64,000 nt of DNA from Gloeocapsopsis sp. IPPAS B-1203 (GTDB taxonomy: Bacteria > Cyanobacteriota > Cyanobacteriia > Cyanobacteriales > Chroococcidiopsidaceae), in assembly GCF_002749975.1 (NCBI RefSeq), contig NZ_PEIG01000022.1:1-64000 (forward strand), in the 5' to 3' direction. This document shows positions 39,229-48,173 of the stretch, piece after piece (position 1 is the first letter of the stretch; each line of letters begins with the position of its first letter). The notes beneath the pieces are model-generated. The model saw nothing but the letters and a program-made list of their open reading frames with translations, was not told where the DNA came from and ran no database searches. Position numbers and translations under genes: made by a program.

Positions 39229-39588
39229 TTAATAGCGAGGAATTGTCGAATCAACTGCCAAAGAGTACGCATCAATCCCGCCAGCAATATTTTTCACATT
39301 TGTAAATCCTTGCTGCTGTAACCATTGACACATTTGAGCAGAACGGATGCCATGATGACACATGACGAGTGTTTCTACATGAGGGTCAAATCGAACAAGT
39401 ATAGTATCAGCCCAGCGGGCAAATTGACTTAAAGGTAAGACATCAAAGTTAGCAATCGATGCGATCGCCACTTCCTCTGATTCGCGGACATCGATCAACT
39501 GTAATGCTGGCATTGGTTGGGTGCGCAAGCGTTGATCGAGTTCTTCGACGCTGATTTGCTCAATTGAATGACTAAAATGTGGTGTCAT
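39229..39588 (-). CDS. rhodanese-like sulfurtransferase
   Basis: A 119-residue single rhodanese domain: the N-terminal LQLIDVRESEEVAIASI, and the active-site loop CHHGIRS (Cys about residue 91) in the usual position before a helix (AQMCQWLQQQGF). Rhodanese domains carry persulfide sulfur, typically from thiosulfate or other donors. Partner and pathway are unknown. Confidence 0.87.
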   Translation of the reverse strand: MTPHFSHSIEQISVEELDQRLRTQPMPALQLIDVRESEEVAIASIANFDVLPLSQFARWADTILVRFDPHVETLVMCHHGIRSAQMCQWLQQQGFTNVKNIAGGIDAYSLAVDSTIPRY

Positions 39589-39744
39589 ACGCTATTTTTT
39601 CCAGCATCACAAGCATGTTTTGCGGAGGTTTTAGTCCCTAAGCCAGAAAATATCCGGTTTTTAGAGTATTAAACTAAGTTTTAGCATGATTTGAATTTCA
39701 GTCAAAAGCTAATAAGTATCCCTTTGTGCGGTCTGGGGTAAAAC

Positions 39745-41466
39745 ATGATGAAGCGACGCCCATTCTTTTATTTTTTAGCAGTCAGTATAGTGGTGCTGTT
39801 ATTGACAGGTATCGGTGGCTGTTACTGGTTAGTACGAGGAAGTCCGTTAACGTTATTACAAGGTGGAACGCAAGCAACACCTGAAGCAGCGATTTTTGTG
39901 CCAAAACAAGCACCTGTGATGGTGTCAATTTTAGTCAATCCAGACCGCTTGGAGAAATTGCGCCAAGCAATAGCCCGCCCTAAAGAACGACGGCGATCGC
40001 GTTTGGAGTTAGACCAAATTAAAACAACATTGCTGGCTAACACTGGCTTAGATTACCGCCGCGATGTTCAACCTTGGTTAGGCGATGAAATTACAGCTGC
40101 GGTGACAACCAGCGACTATGACAGAGATCAGTATAACGGTCAACAGCCAGGATATCTGATGGCACTTGCGACCAAAGATGCCGAAAAAAGCCGCGAATTT
40201 TTACAGCTTGTCTTTTCCAAACAAGCGATCGCACCAACTGATTTAGAATTTGAAGACTATAAAGGTGTGAATTTGGTTTATCACAAACCTCATGCACAGG
40301 GAGAGAGCTTACAGCCATCAACCCGTATCCTTTCAGGTGCTGTAGTCGGCGATCGCTTTGTGCTACTTGCCAATCACCCTCGGGTGATTAAAGATGCCAT
40401 TAATAATGTTCAGGCTCCGGATCTCAACTTAACAACATCAAGTCGTTATCAGCAAGCTTTAAGTCAGTTACCACCTCGGCGACTGGGTTTAGCTTTTCTC
40501 AATCTTCCTGGGGTAATTTCATGGCAAGGATTAGACACTGCCCAAACTTATGAAAGCCAAATTATTGCGTTAGAAGCAAACCGTAAAGGACTATTAACCG
40601 AAACAACACTTCTTGCTGCATCACCTCAAGAAGTTGCTTCTACACCAGAGTTGAGAGAACCTGTTGGTGCTTTAAAGTACGTTCCCGCAACAAGCGGCTT
40701 GGCGATCGCTGGAACTGATTTGAGTAACTTAAACAACACGGCACTCAGCCAACTATGGAAACAAGTTGCACAAATATCAACTTCTGGCTACGATGCAATT
40801 TCACGTTTGATTAACCAACCATTAGCGAACCTACAGCAACGCTGGGGTATCAATTTAGAAGAAGATATTTTTAGTTGGGTGCAAGGAGAATATGCGATCG
40901 CACTTTTACCTCACGCCGATACATCAACTTCAGATTGGATTTTTGTGACTGAAAAATCTCCAGCTGCAACTGAAGGTATTTCGCGATTAGATATGCTGGC
41001 ACGACAACGCGGATATGATATCACCACACTGCCACTAGGAGAGCAAAAAATTGCGGCTTGGACACAACTGACAACAGCTCCATTAGCAAAAGCAAACTCT
41101 GAAGCAGGCGCAATTACAATCAAAGCAAAAGTACTGGGTGTTCATGGCTCAACAGATAAATATGAAATTTTGACGACTTCGGTAGATGCTATGGATGCAG
41201 TATTTAAAGCCGATCAAGCTGGTTCGTTGCTCAATGATGCGAAATTTCAAGCTAGTATTGAAGCCATACCACAGCCGAATGCAGGTTATGTGTATCTTGA
41301 TTGGACAATGACTCAATCACTGCTAGAACGTCAGTTACCCGCACTGAAGCTCGTGGAAGTCATCGCTAAACCTTTGTTTGATAATTTGCGATCGCTGACT
41401 GTCAGTAGTTACGGTAGTGAACCAGGATTACTCAAAGGTGGTGTATTTTTCCGCTTGAATGAGTAG
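39745..41466 (+). CDS. DUF3352 protein, membrane-anchored
   Basis: A 573-residue protein with one N-terminal membrane helix (residues ~8-29) and a large extracytoplasmic part beginning AAIFVPKQAPVMVSILVNP. This matches the cyanobacterial DUF3352 pattern. Repeated beta-alpha units with NLPGVISW and YVYLDW-type segments follow. No catalytic residues are evident; function unknown. The ATG at 39745 begins MMKRRPFF. Confidence 0.78.
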   Translation: MMKRRPFFYFLAVSIVVLLLTGIGGCYWLVRGSPLTLLQGGTQATPEAAIFVPKQAPVMVSILVNPDRLEKLRQAIARPKERRRSRLELDQIKTTLLANTGLDYRRDVQPWLGDEITAAVTTSDYDRDQYNGQQPGYLMALATKDAEKSREFLQLVFSKQAIAPTDLEFEDYKGVNLVYHKPHAQGESLQPSTRILSGAVVGDRFVLLANHPRVIKDAINNVQAPDLNLTTSSRYQQALSQLPPRRLGLAFLNLPGVISWQGLDTAQTYESQIIALEANRKGLLTETTLLAASPQEVASTPELREPVGALKYVPATSGLAIAGTDLSNLNNTALSQLWKQVAQISTSGYDAISRLINQPLANLQQRWGINLEEDIFSWVQGEYAIALLPHADTSTSDWIFVTEKSPAATEGISRLDMLARQRGYDITTLPLGEQKIAAWTQLTTAPLAKANSEAGAITIKAKVLGVHGSTDKYEILTTSVDAMDAVFKADQAGSLLNDAKFQASIEAIPQPNAGYVYLDWTMTQSLLERQLPALKLVEVIAKPLFDNLRSLTVSSYGSEPGLLKGGVFFRLNE

Positions 41467-41480
41467 TATAGGAAAGCTTA

Positions 41481-41640
41481 AAGGACGCGCTAGCTTGGCG
41501 AATAAATTCGCTCCTAAATAAACTAAGTCCAGATGGTGCGTGGACTTACTCATAAAACTCTTATTTTAGTGTGCGCTCGTCAACTTCGTTTGGGTAGCCC
41601 CGACTTTAGTCGCAGGGCTTTTACGATTCATGCAGAGGTT
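41481..41640. repeat. TA-flanked palindromic dispersed repeat, copy C (inverted, one end degenerate)
   Basis: Reverse-orientation copy of the elements at 1333 and 11856. The preserved end is GATTCATGCAGAGGTT followed by TA. The first hairpin reads GCCCTGCGACT/AGTCGGGGC and the GGCGAATAAATTCGC hairpin is intact. The other end has lost the AGGAGGT terminus. It lies between the convergent DUF3352 and coaBC genes. Confidence 0.75.
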
Positions 41641-41669
41641 TATTGTAGGATCAAACTTGCGATCGCAAT

Positions 41670-42869
41670 TTACAAACCACTGACAAAATCAAATAACTGA
41701 TGAGCAAGTTGTAGTTTACTACATTGAGAAACTTCTATTTGGCGTCCTTGAGCGTCTAAAAACACTGCTGAGTTAAAATCACTGCCAAAACCAACATTAG
41801 GCTGATCAATCGGATTTGCTACAATCGCATCCAGTTTCTTTTGCTGTAATTTTTGCCGTGCAGGAGTGACAATATCTCCAGTTTGCGCGGCAAAACCAAT
41901 TAGGCGTTGGTGGGATTGTTTGCGGTGTCCCAGTTCTGCCACAATGTCGGGGACGGGTGCTAAGAGTAAATGTTCTGGAAGCGATCGCTTTGGTAATTTG
42001 TCTTGACTGTATTCTGCTGGTTTTACATCAGCCACAGCGGCGGACATTACCGTTAAATCAGCATCAGCAAAGTTTTCCAGCATCGCTTGCTGCATTTGCT
42101 CGGCATTGACAACTGCGATCGCTCGAATTCCTTGCGGTACACTCCACTCAATCGGTGCGTGAACTAAAGTTACAATTGCCCCGCGATGTTGTGCTGCTTG
42201 CGCTAAAGCTAACCCCATTTTCCCTGTCGAGGGATTACCGATAAACCGCACCGGATCTAAATATTCGCGCGTTCCCCCTGCACTAATTAATACACGTTTG
42301 CCAAATAAGTCGCGCTTGCCAGATGTATAAAGTAAAGATTGAACTCCAGTGATAATTTCTGCTGGTTCTGCCATTCGTCCTGCACCAACGCGATCGCACG
42401 CGAGCAAACCATAACCAGGTGCTAATGCATGAAACCTTGAATTTGTCAATAGTTGTTGCCAATTGCGTTGTACGGCAACTTGCTGCCACATTTGGGTATT
42501 CATCGCTGGTGCGAGTAGCACCGGACATTGAGACGCAAGTACTGTATTTGTTAACAGATTGTCTGCAATACCGTAACTTAACTTAGAGAGCGTATTTGCT
42601 GTTAAGGGGGCAATTAAAAAAACATCTGCCCACTCACCGAGTTCAATGTGCAATGGACGGGGATGAGGTTGCCAAAAATCTGTATCTGTGTATGCTGGGT
42701 GACGCGATAGCGTAGCAATTGTTAACGGTGTAATAAACTGCTGTGCTGAATCTGTCAGAATCACCCGCACCTGCATTCCCGCCTTGAACAGCGTAGAAAT
42801 GACTTCGCAAACTTTATAAGCTGCGATTCCCCCACCAATACCAATTAGTACACGCTGCGGTTGCTCCAC
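41670..42869 (-). CDS. coaBC: bifunctional phosphopantothenoylcysteine decarboxylase / phosphopantothenate-cysteine ligase
   Basis: A 399-residue two-domain enzyme of coenzyme A synthesis. The N-terminal flavin-dependent CoaC domain has GGGIAAYK and the conserved [10 protein letters not shown]. The C-terminal CoaB domain has [24 protein letters not shown], the CoaB nucleotide-binding and dimer region, and KRS-type lysines near KLPKRS. It joins cysteine to 4'-phosphopantothenate and decarboxylates the product. The DUF2555 gene lies 80 bp upstream on the same strand, an association I recall from other cyanobacteria. Confidence 0.95.
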   Translation of the reverse strand: MEQPQRVLIGIGGGIAAYKVCEVISTLFKAGMQVRVILTDSAQQFITPLTIATLSRHPAYTDTDFWQPHPRPLHIELGEWADVFLIAPLTANTLSKLSYGIADNLLTNTVLASQCPVLLAPAMNTQMWQQVAVQRNWQQLLTNSRFHALAPGYGLLACDRVGAGRMAEPAEIITGVQSLLYTSGKRDLFGKRVLISAGGTREYLDPVRFIGNPSTGKMGLALAQAAQHRGAIVTLVHAPIEWSVPQGIRAIAVVNAEQMQQAMLENFADADLTVMSAAVADVKPAEYSQDKLPKRSLPEHLLLAPVPDIVAELGHRKQSHQRLIGFAAQTGDIVTPARQKLQQKKLDAIVANPIDQPNVGFGSDFNSAVFLDAQGRQIEVSQCSKLQLAHQLFDFVSGL

Positions 42870-42949
42870 GATCGCAATACTGCAAGTCTATTCCAAGAGT
42901 GATTATAGCTTTTCTGATTACTAGCCACTAACCACTAGCCACTTACTCC

Positions 42950-43165
42950 TCACGCTTCATCATACGGCTCTAAGTCTAATAAATAAATATACGGTTCAAC
43001 TAACTCAGGGCGCTGAAAAGCGATCGCGCGGAGCAAATGCCAATCTTTTAAACCATCAAAGACATTCGTGTAGTCGTCTCGTTCTAGCCGTGTAGCTAGG
43101 TTTTCGACATCGGTAGCAGTGATAGTAGCAATATCCTGCTTTGATAGGCTCAAAGTTTCCCTCAT
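42950..43165 (-). CDS. DUF2555 protein
   Basis: About 71 residues: MRETLSLSKQDIATIT, a short helical region and LLRAIAFQRPELVEPYIYLLD. This matches the small cyanobacteria-specific DUF2555 family of unknown function. A TTG start seven codons upstream is open, but the ATG at 43165 has GGGAGG about 7 nt upstream. It precedes coaBC and is likely cotranscribed. Confidence 0.82.
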   Translation of the reverse strand: MRETLSLSKQDIATITATDVENLATRLERDDYTNVFDGLKDWHLLRAIAFQRPELVEPYIYLLDLEPYDEA

Positions 43166-43296
43166 TGACACACCTCCCTTGAGCAATTGAAACTGGTATC
43201 AGGTTCAGTATTTATGTCCAACCTCATTTATCTTACTAATTCAAGCTCGGTAGATGTATAAAACATCAGTAGCAACTGTAGAAATTTCGGATTAAT

Positions 43297-43929
43297 TTAA
43301 GAAACTTGTTTACTTTCTCCAGATAATTTTGTCACAACAAAGTCGCGGATAACTGGAATCGCTTCTGGACGAATTTCATGCCCCATCTCAAATTCATGAT
43401 ACTGTACTGCCACACCCGACTGCATTAATTGCTCTCGCGCAGAGATAGCTGCACTTAAAGGGACAACATAATCTTGACGTCCATGTACGATTAAAACTGG
43501 AGGATGTGTAGCAGTTATTGATTTCAGGGGATGCAAATAGCCACTTAAACTAGTTAAGCCAGCCAAGGGTAATGTAAGTCCTACATCCAAAGTCATCGCC
43601 CCGCCTTGAGAAAATCCACTCAAAATCGTGTGAGATAAAGGAATACCAGTAGTACTTTCGAGTGACTGTAGCCACTCTATTAATGATTGACGACTTTCTG
43701 CTAGCCCCTGTCCTTGGTTTTCGTGTAGGTTATACCACATTCTTCCTGTAGAAACGTAGGGATGTGGGAAAGGTGCATTGGGAAACAAAAATTGGTAGTC
43801 AGGTAGGTTTAGTAGTTGCGATAGCGGGGCTAAATCTTGAGCATTCGCGCCCCAACCATGCAAAAAAACAATCACTCCCTTAGGTGGTTCCCCTGTCATT
43901 GGGGGAACTGTAATAACTTCTAAAGGCAG
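43297..43929 (-). CDS. carboxylesterase/phospholipase-type alpha/beta hydrolase, probable CTG start
   Basis: About 210 residues of the carboxylesterase/lysophospholipase (Pfam Abhydrolase_2) type. It has VIVFLHGWGANAQDL, nucleophile elbow GFSQGG (Ser), VHGRQD (Asp) and late His in EMGHEI. The first ATG in frame is at 43899. The frame stays open upstream, and a CTG at 43929 follows AAGGAGT with a 6-nt spacer; this gives the start LPLEVITVPP, which matches the usual N-terminus of the family. The ATG has no ribosome-binding site. So either CTG is the real start or an ATG mutated. The gene lies 72 bp downstream of putA. Confidence 0.8.
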   Translation of the reverse strand: MPLEVITVPPMTGEPPKGVIVFLHGWGANAQDLAPLSQLLNLPDYQFLFPNAPFPHPYVSTGRMWYNLHENQGQGLAESRQSLIEWLQSLESTTGIPLSHTILSGFSQGGAMTLDVGLTLPLAGLTSLSGYLHPLKSITATHPPVLIVHGRQDYVVPLSAAISAREQLMQSGVAVQYHEFEMGHEIRPEAIPVIRDFVVTKLSGESKQVS

Positions 43930-44001
43930 AACCGTACTCCTTAAATTAAACTTCTTAATCAGATCCTAGCGAACTAGCTGCACACTTTGAATTTAACAGT
44001 A

Positions 44002-46998
44002 TTAATCGGCACCTTCAATCGGAGCAAAGCCCTGACGTTGAATGTTTTCAGTGATATGGCGGGGTTCAAGAAATTGTAATAGATAATCAGGTCCTCCGGC
44101 TTTAGAACCGACACCAGAGAGTTTAAAGCCACCAAAAGGTTGTCTAGCGACGATCGCACCTGTAATTGTGCGGTTGATATACAAGTTACCAACTTCAAAT
44201 TCTTGCTGTGCTATTTCAATATGCGAAGGAGTCCGCGAGTAAATTCCTCCAGTTAAAGCGTAGTTTGTGCCATTAGCAACCCTGATCGCCTCGGCAAAAT
44301 CTTTCACGCGTATGACAGCGACTACTGGACCAAAAATTTCCTCTTGAGCAATTGTTGCTGTGGGTGAAACTTCACTAAAAACAACAGGACCAATAAAATA
44401 TCCGGTATCTGGTGCTGCAAGTTCGACTGCAACTTCAGCTTCGGCACGTCCTTTTTCAATATATTCTTTAATGCGTGCTTGGGCTGTCGCATCAATGACA
44501 GGACCTACTTGCGTACTCGGTAACTCTGCTGCACCAATATTTAGCGATCGCGTTGCTTCGGCGACTCTTTGAATAAAAATTTCATAAATCGGTTCAAGCA
44601 CAATCACCCGCGAACACGCCGAACATTTTTGTCCGCTATAACCAAATGCTGATTGCACAACACCCGCAACAGCTTGATCTAGATCGGCACTTTCATCAAC
44701 AATGATGGCATTTTTGCCACCCATCTCAGCAATCACGCGTTTTAAGTGCTTTTGCCCAGGTTTTAAAATTGCTGCATCAGCATAAATGCGACAACCGACT
44801 TCTTGCGAACCTGTAAATGCGATTAAGTGAGTATCAGGGTGATTGACAAAGTAAGCTCCAACTTGCGAACCTTTACCAGGAACGTACTGAAATACGCCTT
44901 TGGGAATTCCGGCATCAACTAAAATCTCTGCAATTTTGGCAGCTATTACTGAGGATGTTTCGGCAGGTTTGAGTAAAGTACAGTTACCACTGACTAAGGC
45001 TGCGACAGTCATTCCAGTTGCGATCGCTAAGGGAAAATTCCAAGGCGAAATGACTATTGCAATGCCTCGTGGTTGGTAGTGATAGCGGTTATTCTCTCCA
45101 GGGATATCGTAGTTAACTCCCTGATCTAACCGTTCCATTTCATCCGCATAATAACGGCAAAAGTCGATTGCTTCTGAAACTTCGGCATCTGCTTCGCGTA
45201 CAGGTTTACCAACTTCTAACACAATCCAGCAGGATAACTCGGCGCGGCGTTGTTCCATCAAGTCAGCAGCTTTACGCAGGATGTTTGCGCGATCGCTTAC
45301 CGGTGTCCGTTTCCATGCAGGAAATGCCGTTTTAGCAGCTTGCATTGCTTGTTCAGCTTGTTCCACCGATAGCAAGCCTACCTTACCAATCACTTCGCTA
45401 GGGTTAGCAGGATTGAGTGAATTAATGCTTTCTTGGGTGTTGACATACTCGCCATCGAGTAGCGGTAAGTAAGTTTTACCGAGTTGCTGACGTACTGCTG
45501 CAAATGCTTGTTGCGATCGCTCTGTTTGTTCCATTTTAGAAAAATCTACATCGGCGGCGTTGGGGAAGAGGGGTGAGGAGCGTAGGGCTTTGCCCTTCTC
45601 GGAGAGTGGGGCGTGGGGCGAGGGGTTAGAGGTTACTGGGGGGGCGATGAGTTCTTCTATGGGGCGTTCTTCCATGTTTTGACGCAGGAAGGAACTATTG
45701 GCTGTATTTTCAAGTAAGCGGCGAATCAGATACGCCATTCCTGGAAGTAATTCACCATAGGGACAATATACTCTGACGCGGTAGCCGCGATCTACCAGTG
45801 CTTTAGCAAGTTTATCTCCCATGCCGTAAAGAACTTGCATTTCAAAGCGACGACGAGGGATATTTAAAGTTTCTGCCATAGCAATTGCATGAGCTTGCGA
45901 TCGCACATTATGACTGCCGATTGCTGAATAAATATATTCGTGATTTTCGAGTAATATTTGAGTTAATTTCTCAAAATTGACATCTGTTGCAGCTTTATCG
46001 TTAAATACTGGCTGTTCCCAATCTTTTTGAGCCGCTTTAATTGTTTCTTGATCCCAATACGCACCTTTGACTAAGCGCACTGTCAGTGGATAACCCCGCT
46101 GTTTTACCCAAGAAATTACATCATGAACATCTTGTTCGCTGTCACGCAGATAAGCTTGAATTGTAATCCCGATATCGGTACGAGTACGGAACTCGTCTTC
46201 GAGTAGGATGTTTTTGAGAATCGCCAGTGTAATATCTTTGTAAGCGTATTGCTCCATGTCAAAGTGAACTGCTACGCCTAATTCTGCCGCACGAAGCAAA
46301 AGAGTCCGAATGCGCGAACTCACTTTTGCTTCGCTACCTTGTGCATCTAAGGGATCGAACTGCGAGTAAAACGCGGTTAATTTGACGGAAACTTGAACTT
46401 TTGATATCGGTTGATTGTCAGCTTGATCGATTTGTGCTACTGGTGTCCAATTCTTGGCAGCTTCTGCTAGCTGTTCCATTAATTCTAAGTAGCGATCGAG
46501 ATAGTACTGCGCCTCAACTTCAGTAATGACGGCTTCACCTAGAATATCAATCGTGAACGCCATTTTTTCTTTACGCAGGCGCTCAATTGTCTTGAGAACT
46601 TGTTTGATATTTTCTCCAGCAATGTACTTATGTGCCAGTGCCTCTACTGCTGTTGATACCGTCGTAGCCGCAACTTGTCCTGGCATGGAATCAGGAGAAG
46701 CAAAGTTGAGCATTCCTTTCAGTGCTGTGGGGAGTTCAACTGAGGGATCTCCGAGATACTCTTGTAAGTGGGCGGCAATTTCCGATTTACTGTGCAGTGC
46801 GGGTAAACAGTCAATGAAGCGAAATAACTGCACGCGCAACCCTGGATTACTCATTGCCCAGGCTAGAAGTTTATCATCCCAGCGCATTTGGTCGCGTAAC
46901 CCAGCAAAGAACGAGCGATCGCGTGTCGCAGCTAGAAGTTGTCGGGCGATTTCCTGCGTTTTAGCTTCGTAATTGCTTTTTTCTACTTGTAATACCAC
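44002..46998 (-). CDS. putA: bifunctional proline dehydrogenase / glutamate-semialdehyde dehydrogenase
   Basis: A 998-residue enzyme oxidising proline to glutamate. The N-terminal ~440 residues are the FAD-dependent proline dehydrogenase barrel (VKLTAFYSQFDPLD, VRLVKGAYWDQE, GSHNVRSQAHAIA, VRVYCPYGELLPGMAYLIRRLLENTANSSFLRQ). Residues ~500-985 are the NAD-dependent aldehyde dehydrogenase (ISPWNFPLAI, IAFTGSQEVG, catalytic Cys in GQKCSACSRV). The linker (about 450-490) is a low-complexity insert with a very G-rich plus strand. There is no N-terminal ribbon-helix-helix DNA-binding domain, so it is not the autorepressing PutA type. GTG start at 46998 with AGGAG upstream. Confidence 0.95.
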   Translation of the reverse strand: MVLQVEKSNYEAKTQEIARQLLAATRDRSFFAGLRDQMRWDDKLLAWAMSNPGLRVQLFRFIDCLPALHSKSEIAAHLQEYLGDPSVELPTALKGMLNFASPDSMPGQVAATTVSTAVEALAHKYIAGENIKQVLKTIERLRKEKMAFTIDILGEAVITEVEAQYYLDRYLELMEQLAEAAKNWTPVAQIDQADNQPISKVQVSVKLTAFYSQFDPLDAQGSEAKVSSRIRTLLLRAAELGVAVHFDMEQYAYKDITLAILKNILLEDEFRTRTDIGITIQAYLRDSEQDVHDVISWVKQRGYPLTVRLVKGAYWDQETIKAAQKDWEQPVFNDKAATDVNFEKLTQILLENHEYIYSAIGSHNVRSQAHAIAMAETLNIPRRRFEMQVLYGMGDKLAKALVDRGYRVRVYCPYGELLPGMAYLIRRLLENTANSSFLRQNMEERPIEELIAPPVTSNPSPHAPLSEKGKALRSSPLFPNAADVDFSKMEQTERSQQAFAAVRQQLGKTYLPLLDGEYVNTQESINSLNPANPSEVIGKVGLLSVEQAEQAMQAAKTAFPAWKRTPVSDRANILRKAADLMEQRRAELSCWIVLEVGKPVREADAEVSEAIDFCRYYADEMERLDQGVNYDIPGENNRYHYQPRGIAIVISPWNFPLAIATGMTVAALVSGNCTLLKPAETSSVIAAKIAEILVDAGIPKGVFQYVPGKGSQVGAYFVNHPDTHLIAFTGSQEVGCRIYADAAILKPGQKHLKRVIAEMGGKNAIIVDESADLDQAVAGVVQSAFGYSGQKCSACSRVIVLEPIYEIFIQRVAEATRSLNIGAAELPSTQVGPVIDATAQARIKEYIEKGRAEAEVAVELAAPDTGYFIGPVVFSEVSPTATIAQEEIFGPVVAVIRVKDFAEAIRVANGTNYALTGGIYSRTPSHIEIAQQEFEVGNLYINRTITGAIVARQPFGGFKLSGVGSKAGGPDYLLQFLEPRHITENIQRQGFAPIEGAD
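45575..45655 (+). other. G-rich tract with G-quadruplex potential inside putA
   Basis: On the plus strand (template strand of putA) runs of four or more G recur: GTGGGGCGTGGGGCGAGGGG, then GGGGGGG about 14 nt later. They fall in the sequence encoding the poorly conserved linker between the two PutA domains. The tract differs from the surrounding coding sequence and resembles simple intergenic insertions. Confidence 0.55.
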
Positions 46999-47197
46999 TG
47001 GTAATAAACTCCTAGTCCCGACTGTCTCGTCGAAAATTCTTGATATCTTTATTTTCGCTTTTTCAGGTACTTATGTGCAGTTAATTATCGTTAACTTTCC
47101 AAGATTTTCCCTAATAATGGCGGCTAAAGAATACTGGTAAACCTATCGCTTAAGTGGCTACTGAAATGTGCTGAATTTTACAGATAGCTTTTAATAC

Positions 47198-47803
47198 TTA
47201 TAGTAACTGTAGCGATCGCTCAGCGTCGAGTAAATTTAATTCTGGTAAGAGTTGATACGTAGGGTGATTATCTTGTTGAAGATAGACAAATTGATAACGA
47301 AGTCCATTTGTTGTTAATCCCCACACAGATTTTCGTTTATCCAAGCTTTTGTGTGCATAAGCCAGTAGCTGAGGCAAACCTTCTAAAGCTTCAACACTAC
47401 TATTTTTTGCTTCAATGACTAGTATCCAGAATAATGAACTTGCTTTTTGTACTGTATTATTAACAGCTAAAATGTCCATTCTTCCCTTAATTAAAGTATC
47501 TTCGTCTTCAATGAAGATATCTGCAATGTTTTCTTCTAATGTTATTTTGATCCTCGGTTGATAAAATCCTGATAACCAGAGTAGGGGAGAAAGAAATAAA
47601 AACTTTACTTGTCCCTCAGAAATCTTTGCTTCAGCATAATAGCTATCGAAATTATTGCGGATTTTATCTAGTTCTTGTTGTTCGTAGCTAGTTAATGTTT
47701 CTAATGATAATAAATCAGCAAAAGACTTATTAGGTTTGCGTTCGAGTTTTAAAATCTGGTAAACTTCTTTTAAAGAAAGGTTTCTTGCATCAAGTGTTAT
47801 CAT
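47198..47803 (-). CDS. nuclease-fold-like protein (PD-(D/E)xK pattern), function unknown
   Basis: About 201 residues. The segment GRMDILAVN ... FWILVIEAKN gives the D-(x)n-ExK pattern of PD-(D/E)xK nucleases, as in restriction-subunit N-terminal or PD-nuclease-like cyanobacterial proteins. A helix-rich N-terminal region precedes it. No partner methylase or helicase is nearby. GTG precedes the ATG; the ATG at 47803 is taken as start. Catalysis is inferred only from the motif. Confidence 0.6.
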   Translation of the reverse strand: MITLDARNLSLKEVYQILKLERKPNKSFADLLSLETLTSYEQQELDKIRNNFDSYYAEAKISEGQVKFLFLSPLLWLSGFYQPRIKITLEENIADIFIEDEDTLIKGRMDILAVNNTVQKASSLFWILVIEAKNSSVEALEGLPQLLAYAHKSLDKRKSVWGLTTNGLRYQFVYLQQDNHPTYQLLPELNLLDAERSLQLL

Positions 47804-47806
47804 CAC

Positions 47807-48173
47807 AATTGAATTCTTACAAAAGAATTTAATGCTATTGAGGAGGTATATTCTCTTTATATAGTAGCGCTATGCCAGTTTTGTTTGAGTTACAAGATTT
47901 TTTTGGGAAACTACTAAGTACGCGTTCCTCGTAGAGGCTGTCATTAGCCGCAGGCGTTAGGCTAGGATGCAAAGATAAAGATATAGAGAGAATCCTGTAA
48001 ATAAAATATCGCTGTGTAGTAATGATTACTGCTTAAAGAAGGTATTAGTACGTGCAGCAGGATCAAATATGACAACTGTAGAGGAAATCATTTTCTTTTT
48101 AGCAAATCCATGCTAACCTGCTACGACATTACCCTGATACACTTGTACTTCAACGCTTAGCTAACCAGCGCCT
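47807..48173. other. 370-bp divergent intergenic region
   Basis: It contains a short GC-rich repeat-like segment at about 47920-47970 (CGTAGAGGCTGTCATTAGCC), typical of interspersed cyanobacterial repeats, then AT-rich DNA upstream of smc. No gene was seen. Confidence 0.4.
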
